Shown here piece by piece: positions 37,837-45,637 of a stretch of 64,000 bases of DNA. The stretch's first letter is position 1, and every line of letters starts with the position of its first letter. Below the pieces are notes generated by a model that did no database searches, was not told the origin of the DNA, and worked only from the letters and a program-made list of their open reading frames with translations. The stretch is from Mesorhizobium loti. Its GTDB lineage: Bacteria > Pseudomonadota > Alphaproteobacteria > Rhizobiales > Rhizobiaceae. Location of the stretch: NCBI GenBank assembly GCA_002356515.1, contig AP017605.1, positions 7,792,089 through 7,856,088 of the forward strand, read 5' to 3'. Made by a program: the position numbers and the translations under genes.

Positions 37837-39504
37837 TCAGGCCAGGCCGAGCGAGGCCTTGTAGAGCTTGATCTGCTTTTCGCGGCCGATCTGGTCGGTG
37901 AGCTTTTCCCAGGCCGCGGCAATGGCATCGGCGCCTTCCTGTGCCTTCATCTTGCCGGCGAAGGTGTTGGCCAGAATGTCCTCGGCGGCGGAATAGTACT
38001 GGAAGATGCCGGGGATGCGTGGCTCGATCGCCGCGTTCGGATGGTTGTAGCTGTCGCCTTCCGACTTGAGGTAGGAGGTGATGAAGGCCTCGTCGTAGCC
38101 GGCCGCCACCCACTCCGGAATGTCGAAATGCGAGTTGCGGTAAGGCTGGAAGCCGGACGGATACATCGCCGTCCAGATCGACAGGTCCTTGCCGCCAAGA
38201 TGGGCGGCTGCGGACCAGGCCGCCTTTTTCTTCTTCTCGTCCTTGTCGACGCGGGCCATGACATACACGCCCCAGCCGAGATAGGCGCAGTTCGGCGAAT
38301 AGTTCGGCCCGCTGGCGAGCTTCTCCCAGGCGCCGGTCTTGGAATTGTAGACATCGTCCGAACCCGGCAGGATCGAGAAGCCGGTGACGTCGCCGATGAC
38401 CGAGGAATCGTTGGTCTTGACGTTGGAGCCGATGTCGCCCCACCAGGGGATCATCGAACCCGTGCCGGCCAGGAACTGCTGGAAGCCGGTGGTGTTCGGG
38501 TCGGCGTTGATCTGGTCCGCCGGTTCGGAGGGCAGCGCGTCGATCACGTCCTGAATGGCGCGCACCCAGGCCGGATTGTTGATGCGCGGCTTCATCGTGT
38601 CGGCGTCGAACAGCCATGCCTTGTCATCGGGATGCTTGGCATAGGCGGTGGCGCGGCTGCCGAGGAAGTAGAAGCCGAAACCGCCCCAGGGCTTGGGCGC
38701 ATCGAGATAGCCATAAACGTCCTGGCCCTTGAATTTCTTGCCCTTGAGGAACTTGGTCACGGCCTGTACCTGCTGCCAGGTCTTCGGCACGCCCCATTCT
38801 CCGGCCCCGCCGCCGTCCTTCCACTGCTTGGCGAGGTCGGCATCGGCGAACACGTCGGTGCGGTAGTTGAAGTTGTGCGTGTCGCCGTCGATGGTGACGC
38901 GGTACTGCTTGCCGTCCCAGGTGCCGACCGGCGGCTTCAGATAGTTGACCAGATCGTCGAAATCGATCTGCTTCTTGACCCAGTCGGGCATCTCGGAGGT
39001 GAGGCCCTTGCCGCAGACATCGCCTTCGAAGGGCGCGCCCATCTCGATGATGTCGAAGTCGACCGTGCCGGTGGCGATCGACTGCTGCAGGCGGGCATTG
39101 TAGTCGGCCTGCGCCAGGTCGATCCAGCTGATCTTGGCGCCGGTATAGGCCTCCCACGGCTTCAGGAAGCCGCGGAACAGCACATTGTGCAGGTTCTGGT
39201 TGTTGAGGCCCATGAAGGTCAGCTCGACGCCGGCGAATTCGCCTTCCTTGACATTGGCCTTGGTCGCCTCGAGGCAGAGCTCGCCGACCTTCTGGAAATC
39301 GGCATCGGTCGGCTGGCCTTTGCCAACGCCCGGAATCTGCAGGATCTTCGAGCGCAGTTCGCTTGCGGCGGAAGCCGGGCGCGTGAAGGCGCCGAGCCCG
39401 GCGCCGGATGCCGCCGCGATAGCGGCCATGCTGGCCGCACCCTTCAAGACGTCGCGCCGCGTGGCGCCGGCACGGACCAGTTTATCGTAAAGACCTGTTC
39501 TCAT
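37837..39504 (-). CDS. ABC sugar transporter substrate-binding protein
   Basis: The 555-residue protein has a twin-arginine-like signal ('ATRRDVLKGAASMAAIAAASG') ending near 'RPASAAS'. It is longer than most CUT1 binding proteins (about 430). Features such as 'GTWDGKQYRVTIDGDTHNFNYRTD' and 'WWGDIGSNVKTND' fit the large extracellular solute-binding family 1. It delivers the sugar to the MalFG pair; ligand unknown. It is first in its operon, divergent from the ATPase gene 287 nt away. Confidence 0.9.
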   Translation of the reverse strand: MRTGLYDKLVRAGATRRDVLKGAASMAAIAAASGAGLGAFTRPASAASELRSKILQIPGVGKGQPTDADFQKVGELCLEATKANVKEGEFAGVELTFMGLNNQNLHNVLFRGFLKPWEAYTGAKISWIDLAQADYNARLQQSIATGTVDFDIIEMGAPFEGDVCGKGLTSEMPDWVKKQIDFDDLVNYLKPPVGTWDGKQYRVTIDGDTHNFNYRTDVFADADLAKQWKDGGGAGEWGVPKTWQQVQAVTKFLKGKKFKGQDVYGYLDAPKPWGGFGFYFLGSRATAYAKHPDDKAWLFDADTMKPRINNPAWVRAIQDVIDALPSEPADQINADPNTTGFQQFLAGTGSMIPWWGDIGSNVKTNDSSVIGDVTGFSILPGSDDVYNSKTGAWEKLASGPNYSPNCAYLGWGVYVMARVDKDEKKKKAAWSAAAHLGGKDLSIWTAMYPSGFQPYRNSHFDIPEWVAAGYDEAFITSYLKSEGDSYNHPNAAIEPRIPGIFQYYSAAEDILANTFAGKMKAQEGADAIAAAWEKLTDQIGREKQIKLYKASLGLA

Positions 39505-39791
39505 CGACTATTCCTCCCAGAATCAGTGTGAATGGATGTGGCCGCCTGTCGGACGCTGAAGCACAACGATGCTCCCGGCTCGGATACGAATTAGGCAGGA
39601 CCCCACCCTGCGTCGATTAAAGTCCCGATTGCGGATCGGTGCCGACATTTGGACCAGCGCCTGCCACTATTCTCACAACCAAACGCCGTGTCAACGAGGC
39701 CGGGTTTTTATCTATAAGAGACCGACTTGCCCTGACAGGTCGCGTTGGTTAGCTTCTGCGCCTACGGCCAGTTGGAGCCGATGGGGGAGAT

Positions 39792-40847
39792 ATGGCTCAA
39801 GTCGCAATCAGCAAGGTGGCCAAAGCGTTTGGGACCGTGAAGGTTCTGCACGAAGTCAGCGTCGACATCGCTGACGGACAGTTCGTGGTGCTGGTCGGCC
39901 CCTCGGGTTGCGGCAAGTCCACGCTGCTCAGAATGGTGGCCGGGCTGGAGACCGTTTCCGGTGGCACGATCGCCATCGGCGACCGCATCGTCAACCACTT
40001 GCCGCCGGCAAAACGCGACATCGCCATGGTGTTCCAGAACTACGCGCTCTACCCGCACAAGACGGTCGAGCAGAACATGGCCTTTGCCCTCAAACTGCGC
40101 AAAACTGACCCGGCCGTGGTCGCCGAGCGGGTCAAGCGCGCCGCCGACATCCTCGACCTCAGCCCTTATTTGAAGCGCTATCCCCGGCAGCTCTCCGGCG
40201 GCCAGCGCCAGCGCGTGGCCATGGGGCGCGCCATCGTGCGCAACCCGCAGGTGTTCCTGTTCGACGAGCCGCTCTCGAACCTCGATGCCAAGCTGCGCGT
40301 GCAGATGCGCACGGAGATCAAGGAACTGCATCAGCGGCTGAAGACCACCACGATCTACGTCACCCACGACCAGATCGAGGCCATGACCATGGCTGACAAG
40401 ATCGTCGTCATGCGCGACGGCCGCATCGAGCAGGTCGGCGCGCCGTTGGAGCTGTTCGACCGGCCGGCCAATCTGTTCGTCGCCGGCTTTATCGGCTCGC
40501 CGTCGATGAACCTGCTCAATGGCGTCATGCGCAAGGGCCGCAAGCCCGGCGTCGACATTGCGGGCACATTGTTTCCGATTGGCGACAATGCCGCGCAGGA
40601 CGGACAGGCCGTCGTCTATGGCGTGCGCCCGGAGCATCTGGAAATCCATCCTGACGGCGTGCCGGCGAAGATTTCGGTGGTCGAGCCGACCGGCTCGGAA
40701 ACGCTGGTGTTCCTGCGCTTCGGCGACGGCGAGATGGTGGCGCTGTTCCGCGAACGCCACGACTTCAAGCCTGGCGATACGCTGACGCTGAAGCCGAGGC
40801 TCGACCAGATCCATCTTTTCGACGCCGAGACCGGCCAGCGTCTCTGA
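39792..40847 (+). CDS. ABC transporter ATP-binding protein, UgpC/MalK type
   Basis: The 351-residue ATPase has Walker A 'GPSGCGKSTLLRMVAG' (about residue 37), Q-loop 'MVFQNYALYPHKTV', signature 'LSGGQRQRVAMGRAI', Walker B 'FLFDEPLSNLDA' and switch 'YVTHDQIEAMTMAD', followed by the TOBE/MalK regulatory domain. It energises the MalFG-type permeases encoded on the opposite strand. It is followed by the mutarotase and ribokinase genes on the same strand. Confidence 0.95.
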   Translation: MAQVAISKVAKAFGTVKVLHEVSVDIADGQFVVLVGPSGCGKSTLLRMVAGLETVSGGTIAIGDRIVNHLPPAKRDIAMVFQNYALYPHKTVEQNMAFALKLRKTDPAVVAERVKRAADILDLSPYLKRYPRQLSGGQRQRVAMGRAIVRNPQVFLFDEPLSNLDAKLRVQMRTEIKELHQRLKTTTIYVTHDQIEAMTMADKIVVMRDGRIEQVGAPLELFDRPANLFVAGFIGSPSMNLLNGVMRKGRKPGVDIAGTLFPIGDNAAQDGQAVVYGVRPEHLEIHPDGVPAKISVVEPTGSETLVFLRFGDGEMVALFRERHDFKPGDTLTLKPRLDQIHLFDAETGQRL

Positions 40848-40889
40848 TCTCAACGTCTCTGATCTCAAACGCACTTCACGAGGACTATC

Positions 40890-41342
40890 ATGCTCAAAGG
40901 CATCAATCCGCTGCTCAATGCCGACGTGCTGCAGGCATTGCGGGCGATGGGCCACGGTGACGATCTGATCATCGCCGACACCAATTTCCCCTCTGATTCG
41001 GTGGCGAAGCAGACCGTGCACGGCAAGCTCTTGCGCATCGATGCGCCGGCGGCGCAGGTGGTAAAGGCCGTGCTGTCGCTCTATCCGCTGGACACGTTCG
41101 TCGATGATTCCGCCGCGCGCATGGAAATCGTCGGCAAGCCGGACGAGATCCCAGCGGTGCAGAAGGAAGTGCAAAAGGAGATCGATAAGGCTGAAGGCAA
41201 GGCCTGGCCGATGATTTCCGTCGAGCGCTACGCCTTCTACGAGCGTGCAAAAAAAGCCTATTGCGTCATCCAGACCGGCGAGCGCCGGTTCTATGGCTGC
41301 TTCGCCTTCCGCAAGGGCGTCATCCCGCCGGATGCGGAGTAG
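40890..41342 (+). CDS. RbsD/FucU family sugar mutarotase
   Basis: A 150-residue protein: 'MLKGINPLLNADVLQALRAMGHGDDLIIADTNFP' opening contains the catalytic His and Asp region of the RbsD/FucU family (quoted in part: GHGDDLIIADTNFP). 'YAFYERAKKAYCVIQTGERRFYGCF' near the end is the FucU-type substrate loop. These enzymes equilibrate anomers of fucose or ribose. It is 42 nt after the ATPase gene and 4 nt before ribokinase. Confidence 0.92.
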   Translation: MLKGINPLLNADVLQALRAMGHGDDLIIADTNFPSDSVAKQTVHGKLLRIDAPAAQVVKAVLSLYPLDTFVDDSAARMEIVGKPDEIPAVQKEVQKEIDKAEGKAWPMISVERYAFYERAKKAYCVIQTGERRFYGCFAFRKGVIPPDAE

Positions 41343-41346
41343 CAGC

Positions 41347-42276
41347 ATGGCCTCCGGCAAGCCTGTCGTCATATTGGGCGTCTTCGTCGCCGACACCGCC
41401 TATCGCGCCGACCGCCAGCCGCGCATGGGCGAGACGATCCTCGGCAACTCGTTCAAGCTGGGTCCGGGCGGCAAGGGATCGAACCAGGCCGTGGCCGCCG
41501 GCAAGCTCGGCGCCGACACCACATTCCTGACCCGGCTTGGCGTCGATGCCTTCGCCGACATGGCCAAGCGGACCTGGCAGGACGCCGGCGTGAAAAGCGC
41601 CGTCATCGACACGCCGGACAGCTATACGGGTGCGGCCTACATCTTCGTCGAGGAGGGCAGCGGCAACAACGCCATCATCGTCAGCCCGGGTGCGGCCATG
41701 CTTATCTCGCCAGCCGATATCGAGGCCAATGCCGCCCTGATTCGTGGCGCCGGCGTCTTCGTCACACAGCTCGAACAGCCGATCGATGCCGCGATGCGGG
41801 CGCTGGAGATCGCGCGCGGGGCAGGGGTGACAACCATCCTCAATCCCGCTCCCGCGGCAAAGCTTCCCGATCGCATCTACGCGCTCTGCGACTATCTCAC
41901 GCCGAACGAGACCGAAACGGAGGAATTGACCGGACTGAAAGTCTCCTCGGTCGATGAGGCGCGGGCCGCCGCGGGCAAGCTGCTCGAAAAGGGCGTCGGC
42001 ACGGTCATCGTCACGCTCGGCGACAAGGGGGCGCTGCTGCACACCAAGAATCGCTCCGAGCATGTCCCCGCCATCAGCGCCGGACCAGTGGTCGAAACCA
42101 CCGGCGCGGGAGACGCCTTCAACGGCGGCTTCGCCGCAGCCCTGTCGCGAGGCGTGGAGCCGCTGCAAGCGGTGCGCTTTGCCTGCGCGGTGGCTGGTAT
42201 CTCGGTGACGCGCCCGGGTACTGCGCCGTCGATGCCGACGCTGCAGGAGGTCGAGGCGCTGCTGGCCAGGGGTTGA
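41347..42276 (+). CDS. rbsK: Ribokinase / PfkB family sugar kinase
   Basis: The 309-residue kinase has the PfkB signatures 'LGPGGKGSNQAVAAGKLGA' (residues about 37-55) and 'TTGAGDAFNGGFAAAL' with the catalytic Asp at about residue 255. ATG at 41347 is used; upstream frame overlaps the mutarotase gene. It phosphorylates ribose or another pentose/hexose at the terminal carbon; the SIS isomerase in the cluster could take over the phosphorylated sugar. Confidence 0.9.
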   Translation: MASGKPVVILGVFVADTAYRADRQPRMGETILGNSFKLGPGGKGSNQAVAAGKLGADTTFLTRLGVDAFADMAKRTWQDAGVKSAVIDTPDSYTGAAYIFVEEGSGNNAIIVSPGAAMLISPADIEANAALIRGAGVFVTQLEQPIDAAMRALEIARGAGVTTILNPAPAAKLPDRIYALCDYLTPNETETEELTGLKVSSVDEARAAAGKLLEKGVGTVIVTLGDKGALLHTKNRSEHVPAISAGPVVETTGAGDAFNGGFAAALSRGVEPLQAVRFACAVAGISVTRPGTAPSMPTLQEVEALLARG

Positions 42277-42299
42277 GCGCGACAGCATCCCTTACGGCT

Positions 42300-42626
42300 T
42301 CACCAGTCTCGGTTGTTGTCCAGCCAATATGCATCACGGCAACCGAATTGGCGTGGGATGCCGAGCCGCCGTTTAGCGTCGAATGCCATTTCTGAACGAG
42401 TCCACCGTGAGTTGCCCTCGGTCACGCTGGGCACGATGGTGTGCCCATCTGCGATCAACTGCAGCCGCATTTCGTCGAAGTGCCTTTTGAAACCATTCTC
42501 GATGCGACTTTCCAGGTAGCGCCGTCCATGCAGGCATTCCTGGCCCAGAATGCCAGAATACATCTGTGCGCTGATCATTCTGAGCGCGTCTTCGGAGATA
42601 TGCTTATCGGTGTCGTTAGACCGCAT
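42300..42626 (-). CDS. Hypothetical protein
   Basis: The reading frame yields 108 residues from ATG 42626, or 134 from 42704. It has a charged, helical middle ('ALRMISAQMYSGILGQECLHGRRYLESRIENGF') quoted here as two motifs: ALRMISAQMY and RRYLESRIENGF, then 'MRLQLIADGHTIVP' and 'RQFGCRDAYWLDNN'. No family is recognised. Its GC is lower than the flanking genes. It may be an orphan accessory gene. Confidence 0.5.
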   Translation of the reverse strand: MRSNDTDKHISEDALRMISAQMYSGILGQECLHGRRYLESRIENGFKRHFDEMRLQLIADGHTIVPSVTEGNSRWTRSEMAFDAKRRLGIPRQFGCRDAYWLDNNRDW

Positions 42627-42854
42627 CGGCCTGCCGACGCTTCCAGCGTCGCGGCCAACAACTCTGCCAAAAACCTCGCCACCGCTGGTCCTTCTGGGTG
42701 GCACATTAGCAACAGATAATGTTAATCGGCAATCCGGCCTTGCGCAATTGGCGAAGGTGTCCCGTAATGGGTCATTGCATTTGGCGCAGCAATTGCATTG
42801 CCAGCAATGCCGCGGTCAACCATCAACTCGGCAATCGGGGGGCAAATTGGGGGC

Positions 42855-42887
42855 CCCGCCGCTCCGTTCGCGGAGCGGCGGGTCTTT
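42855..42887 (+). terminator. Strong 12-bp hairpin with TTCG loop and T tail
   Basis: CCCGCCGCTCCG (42855-42866), TTCG, CGGAGCGGCGGG (42871-42882) form a perfect stem with a tetraloop, followed by TCTTT. It lies 45 nt before the ExoX/SyrA-like start in an otherwise geneless 227-nt gap. It could end an unannotated small RNA encoded in 42720-42880 or act as an attenuator. Confidence 0.7.
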
Positions 42888-42931
42888 AACGGCCAAAAAT
42901 CGCCAAACCGTCAAAACGTGGTACTGCGCAT

Positions 42932-43210
42932 ATGTATTTTCCGCAATTTTTGGTGGGCATGTTCGCGGCGTCGTTCACCGTGGCGATCTGGGCTGAGATG
43001 GAAACCGGCTCCATCTGGAAAGCGCTCGGTTGGGCCATTCTTGCGCTCATTATTCTTCAGGTGGGATATATCGGCCTGGTCCTCGGCCAGATCTTCAACC
43101 GGGGACCTAAGGGCGCAGTGGCGGACCTGGCATCGGCAAATTCCACGCGACCGCTCCGTGGCGAGTTGGGAAAAGTTCGGCAGGGATGGAATCGAGCGCG
43201 TCCGCGATAG
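42932..43210 (+). CDS. Exopolysaccharide production repressor (ExoX/SyrA-like) small membrane protein
   Basis: A 92-residue protein. The N-terminal 57 residues ('MYFPQFLVGMFAASFTVAIW', then 'ETGSIWKALGWAILALIILQVGYIGLVL') match the two-helix pattern of the rhizobial ExoX/SyrA family (exopolysaccharide production repressor, PF11089 as I recall it), including the Thr-Gly-Ser between the helices and the Gln-Val-Gly-Tyr in helix 2. In Sinorhizobium these inner-membrane proteins modulate succinoglycan synthesis. A hydrophilic tail of about 35 residues is longer than usual. Confidence 0.65.
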   Translation: MYFPQFLVGMFAASFTVAIWAEMETGSIWKALGWAILALIILQVGYIGLVLGQIFNRGPKGAVADLASANSTRPLRGELGKVRQGWNRARPR

Positions 43211-43335
43211 TCGGTTCGAGCTCGCGCCGCAACGTGCCGACCGGGGTACAGCTGCCCCGCACGTACGAGAAGAGATTTTTGACATCCAATGTCGACATTT
43301 CTCCGAAGCCAAGGGCTTGAAACCCTTGAGAGAAA

Positions 43336-43412
43336 TGGCGCGAGTGACGGGGCTCGAACCCGCGACCTCCGGCGTGACAGGCCGGCACTCTAACCAACTG
43401 AGCTACACCCGC
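43336..43412 (-). tRNA. tRNA-Asp (GUC)
   Basis: On the minus strand the acceptor GCGGGTG pairs with CACTCGC (one G-T pair), followed by discriminator G and encoded CCA. D-arm 'TAGCTCAGTTGG', anticodon loop CTGTCAC with GTC, and T-arm 'GGGTTCGAGCCCC' are intact. It is divergent from tRNA-Val 218 nt away. Confidence 0.95.
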
Positions 43413-43629
43413 GCATTGACGAGCACGTGTCAGCCGTGTTCGTCGTTGGGCCGCTGGATAAGGGGTTCGCCACCGGGTGTCAAGCGCACCAAACCATCAT
43501 AACAGCAAACTGGAGAAGGTTTTTTGACAGCCGGCGTTTTGTGCACAAATCCGGCCGACGAACAGGGCGTCGCCTGTTCATTTGGCCTTGCGAAGCCGGT
43601 CCCGACCGCTTAAAGGTCCGCGCCGGAGC

Positions 43630-43705
<76 letters not shown>

Positions 43706-43829
43706 CTTTTCTTGAATGAATTCAACGGTGTCTGCCGGTCCTCTCAGGCCGGTGCGCCGCGTTGCGCCCAGCTATGCGCTCAGAAACGCCCGATTTCGGG
43801 TATGTCACAGTTTGAAATTGGGGTGGTCG

Positions 43830-43931
43830 CTACCCCTGCTTCATCCACCAGATCGAAGCCCAAAATCCTGCGCCGAGCACAATCAACGTAACAGGCCAAT
43901 AGGCGATCGCCCAAGTAATGCCGATGATCAT
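43830..43931 (-). CDS. Candidate 33-residue single-helix membrane protein
   Basis: An ORF from ATG 43931, preceded by 'GGGAG' 8 nt upstream, encodes 'MIIGITWAIAYWPVTLIVLG' then 'AGFWASIWWMKQG'. It is one transmembrane helix with a positively charged end. It begins 12 nt after the stop of the 56-residue ORF on the same strand. The combination of ribosome-binding site, start and clean helix makes it plausible; no family is known to me. Confidence 0.4.
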   Translation of the reverse strand: MIIGITWAIAYWPVTLIVLGAGFWASIWWMKQG

Positions 43932-43943
43932 CGGTGCGGCTCC

Positions 43944-44114
43944 CTACGGCTGGGTAGCCCAATAGGCGCCATCGCGGAAGGTGTTCAGACCGGCCCCATT
44001 TGGTGGTGTCAGAAGATAGATTTCTTCCTGCAGCTTCCTGCTCTTGTCGAAGCCATAGCGCGCGATAATTCCCTTGAAGGCGTGGGCGTTTCCCTCTCCA
44101 CAGGAGCCGACCAT
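43944..44114 (-). CDS. Candidate 56-residue ORF or gene remnant
   Basis: The frame reads 'MVGSCGEGNAHAFKGIIARY', 'GFDKSRKLQEEIYLLTPPNG' and 'AGLNTFRDGAYWATQP'. The amino-acid mix is protein-like. Its ATG overlaps the ATG of the divergent 44113 gene and lacks a clear ribosome-binding site, so it could be the 3' part of a broken gene rather than an intact one. Confidence 0.35.
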   Translation of the reverse strand: MVGSCGEGNAHAFKGIIARYGFDKSRKLQEEIYLLTPPNGAGLNTFRDGAYWATQP

Positions 44115-44544
44115 GAAACACCAGACACTCGACCAACTGCATGCGGTCGCCAAGATTGAATCTTCGGCTGCATATTCGGCAATGACACGGAACCAGCGTA
44201 TCGAGCGTTGGGCCGAACTTCTCGAACAACATCCTGACCGGTGCCTTGCGGCGTTTGCAGGGACCGAATATTTGCGCCTGGAGGAACGTACCGGGGTGCG
44301 TGGGGAAGGATCACCAATCGCTGTTGCCTTCGCAGACCCGGTGCTGCGCGCGTCGGGCCTGAAAGATGACACGTATGGCGAGGCAAGGCGCTTTTTCGAA
44401 CTGAGCGACTGGCAACTCCATGAGATCGTCTGCGATTGCCATGCCGGCGCTACCATGAAAGCGGGTTGGGCTGCCGCGCGAGTCCGCACAACAGTTGGAG
44501 GGAATGGGTTCTTTGCCTGGTTGAGGCAAAGGATCATGTACTGA
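44113..44544 (+). CDS. Hypothetical protein
   Basis: The 143-residue product starts at ATG 44113 after 'AGGAG'. Features: 'TRNQRIERWAELLEQHPDR', 'FAGTEYLRLEERTG', 'EARRFFELSDWQLHEIVCDCH' and 'RVRTTVGGNGFFAWLRQRI'. It is soluble and helical. I do not recognise the family, though an 'ELSDWQLHEIVCDCHYG'-like motif recurs in rhizobial orphans. It lies in the accessory strip after tRNA-Val. Confidence 0.6.
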   Translation: MKHQTLDQLHAVAKIESSAAYSAMTRNQRIERWAELLEQHPDRCLAAFAGTEYLRLEERTGVRGEGSPIAVAFADPVLRASGLKDDTYGEARRFFELSDWQLHEIVCDCHAGATMKAGWAAARVRTTVGGNGFFAWLRQRIMY

Positions 44545-44566
44545 GTTGGCCGGCTGGAGGTGACGG

Positions 44567-44659
44567 TCATTGCGTGTCTGTGACCGTGATACGATCCCCT
44601 TCGGTCGCCGGCTCCAGCGGCACGCCCGCAACGTCTCGGAACATCCGCAGGGAGGCCAT
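44567..44659 (-). pseudogene. Probable 3' remnant of an unknown coding sequence
   Basis: An open stretch without a good start extends from about 44740 down to a TGA at 44567. It reads 'DQTDSVPPLTGFELRFAKPA' and 'LMASLRMFRDVAGVPLEPAT' then 'EGDRITVTDTQ'. Only the ATG at 44659 (30 codons) could start it. The texture is protein-like but the 5' end is missing, so I regard it as a truncated gene. Confidence 0.3.
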
Positions 44660-44770
44660 CAAGGCCGGCTTTGCGAACCTGAGTTCAAAGCCGGTAAGCG
44701 GTGGAACCGAGTCAGTCTGATCACGTTTTTCCGGAAGGTCACGCTGAATGACCTAATTATGGAGGAAACA

Positions 44771-45046
44771 ATGATCAAGACGCTCACAACGGGCGCGATG
44801 GCGCTCGCAATCATGGCTGGTTCGGCTCTGGCTGGCAGTACATCCGCACTCGACGACCCGGCAAAGATGTCGCCGTTCTTCACCGATGCCGGCATGAAAA
44901 CTCTGAAGACGGAAAAGGATTTCAAGACCGCATGGATGGCCATGAAACCCGATGAGCAGAAGGCGGTGTTGAAGGACTGCGGCGACACCACACTCAACAA
45001 GTCGCATGCGGATTTCTGCGCTATGGCAAAGATGATGGGCGGCTGA
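44771..45046 (+). CDS. Small secreted hypothetical protein
   Basis: A 91-residue protein with signal peptide 'MIKTLTTGAMALAIMAGSALAGS' and an excellent GGAGG ribosome-binding site. The mature part (about 70 residues) contains 'KTEKDFKTAWMAMKPDEQKAVLKDCGD' (motif: KPDEQKAV) and two cysteines ('KDCGD', 'DFCAMAKMMGG'), which may form a disulfide. Family not recognised. The next 220 nt hold only an 8-bp inverted repeat (CCGGCGCC/GGCGCCGG near 45089-45118). Confidence 0.65.
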   Translation: MIKTLTTGAMALAIMAGSALAGSTSALDDPAKMSPFFTDAGMKTLKTEKDFKTAWMAMKPDEQKAVLKDCGDTTLNKSHADFCAMAKMMGG

Positions 45047-45265
45047 ATTTAGGCCTGGCATCGATGGCGGAAACGCCTCCGATTAATTGCTAAATCCGGC
45101 GCCAACTCGCACGGGAAGGCGCCGGCCGAGCCCAATATGACCGCCCTCCAACCACCAGCGATATCCTGCCGGCCTTGGAAACATGCTGATGGTTAAGCGG
45201 AGCAACAAGGTGGGTAGTATGGATAGGTCTAGTTCACCGTCATCTGCTTGCGCCATTCCCAAGGC

Positions 45266-45470
45266 CTATCGAACGATCCAGCCCAGGCCGCGCTTGGCTG
45301 TCCTGGCTTCTGTTTCAGCCCTGGCATAGAAGCCGGCGCTGTACTTCGGCCAGTCGACCGCATAGCCCTTCCTGACCATCCCTTCCCCGATATCGACACC
45401 GCCAGCCGTGCAGACGGCCACCATGCGTCTGAAACGGTCGCGGTCGGCTGAACAAGGATGCGGTTCTGGG
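45266..45470 (-). pseudogene. C-terminal fragment of a thermonuclease-like (SNase) protein
   Basis: The minus strand encodes 'DRDRFRRMVAVCTAGGVDIG', 'EGMVRKGYAVDWPKYSAGFY' and 'ARAETEARTAKRGLGWIVR', the typical C-terminal half of thermonuclease-family proteins. The N-terminal half with the first catalytic Arg and Asp is absent and the frame continues into unrelated sequence. It is a truncated gene. Confidence 0.65.
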
Positions 45471-45636
45471 GAAAGCAATCGAAGATCTGCGTCGACAGCC
45501 GCCGTCAGAGGAGGAAGCCACGTCTGGCCCGGAGGCGCTTGACGAGACTTTTGTAAGCAGGTTTGAACGATATGCGGCCAGTGCGACAACCGACGAATTG
45601 CGTGAAAAATGGGGGAGAGTTTCCGGGAGGCAGGAC
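45448..45636 (+). pseudogene. Fragment resembling a DUF2806-type protein
   Basis: One frame reads 'LNKDAVLGKAIEDLRRQPPS', 'EEEATSGPEALDETFVSRFE' and 'RYAASATTDELREKWGRVSG'. The segment 'RFERYAASATTDELREKWGRV' is like the conserved end of DUF2806-type proteins (a helix ending in ...W-G-R-V/I-L-A). It is out of frame with the M15 gene that starts at 45638 and has no start codon of its own. Confidence 0.35.
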
Positions 45637-45637
45637 G

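Noticed and set aside
37714..39531. A 605-codon open frame antisense to the binding-protein gene
   Set aside because: It mirrors the GC-rich codon pattern of the 37837-39504 gene, which has a signal peptide and recognisable family features.
39762..41396. A 544-codon open frame antisense to the ATPase and mutarotase genes
   Set aside because: The plus-strand genes have complete Walker and FucU motifs; the antisense frame has none.
42700..42850. nod box upstream of the ExoX/SyrA-like gene
   Set aside because: The conserved ATC-N9-GAT pattern and long nod-box consensus are not present.
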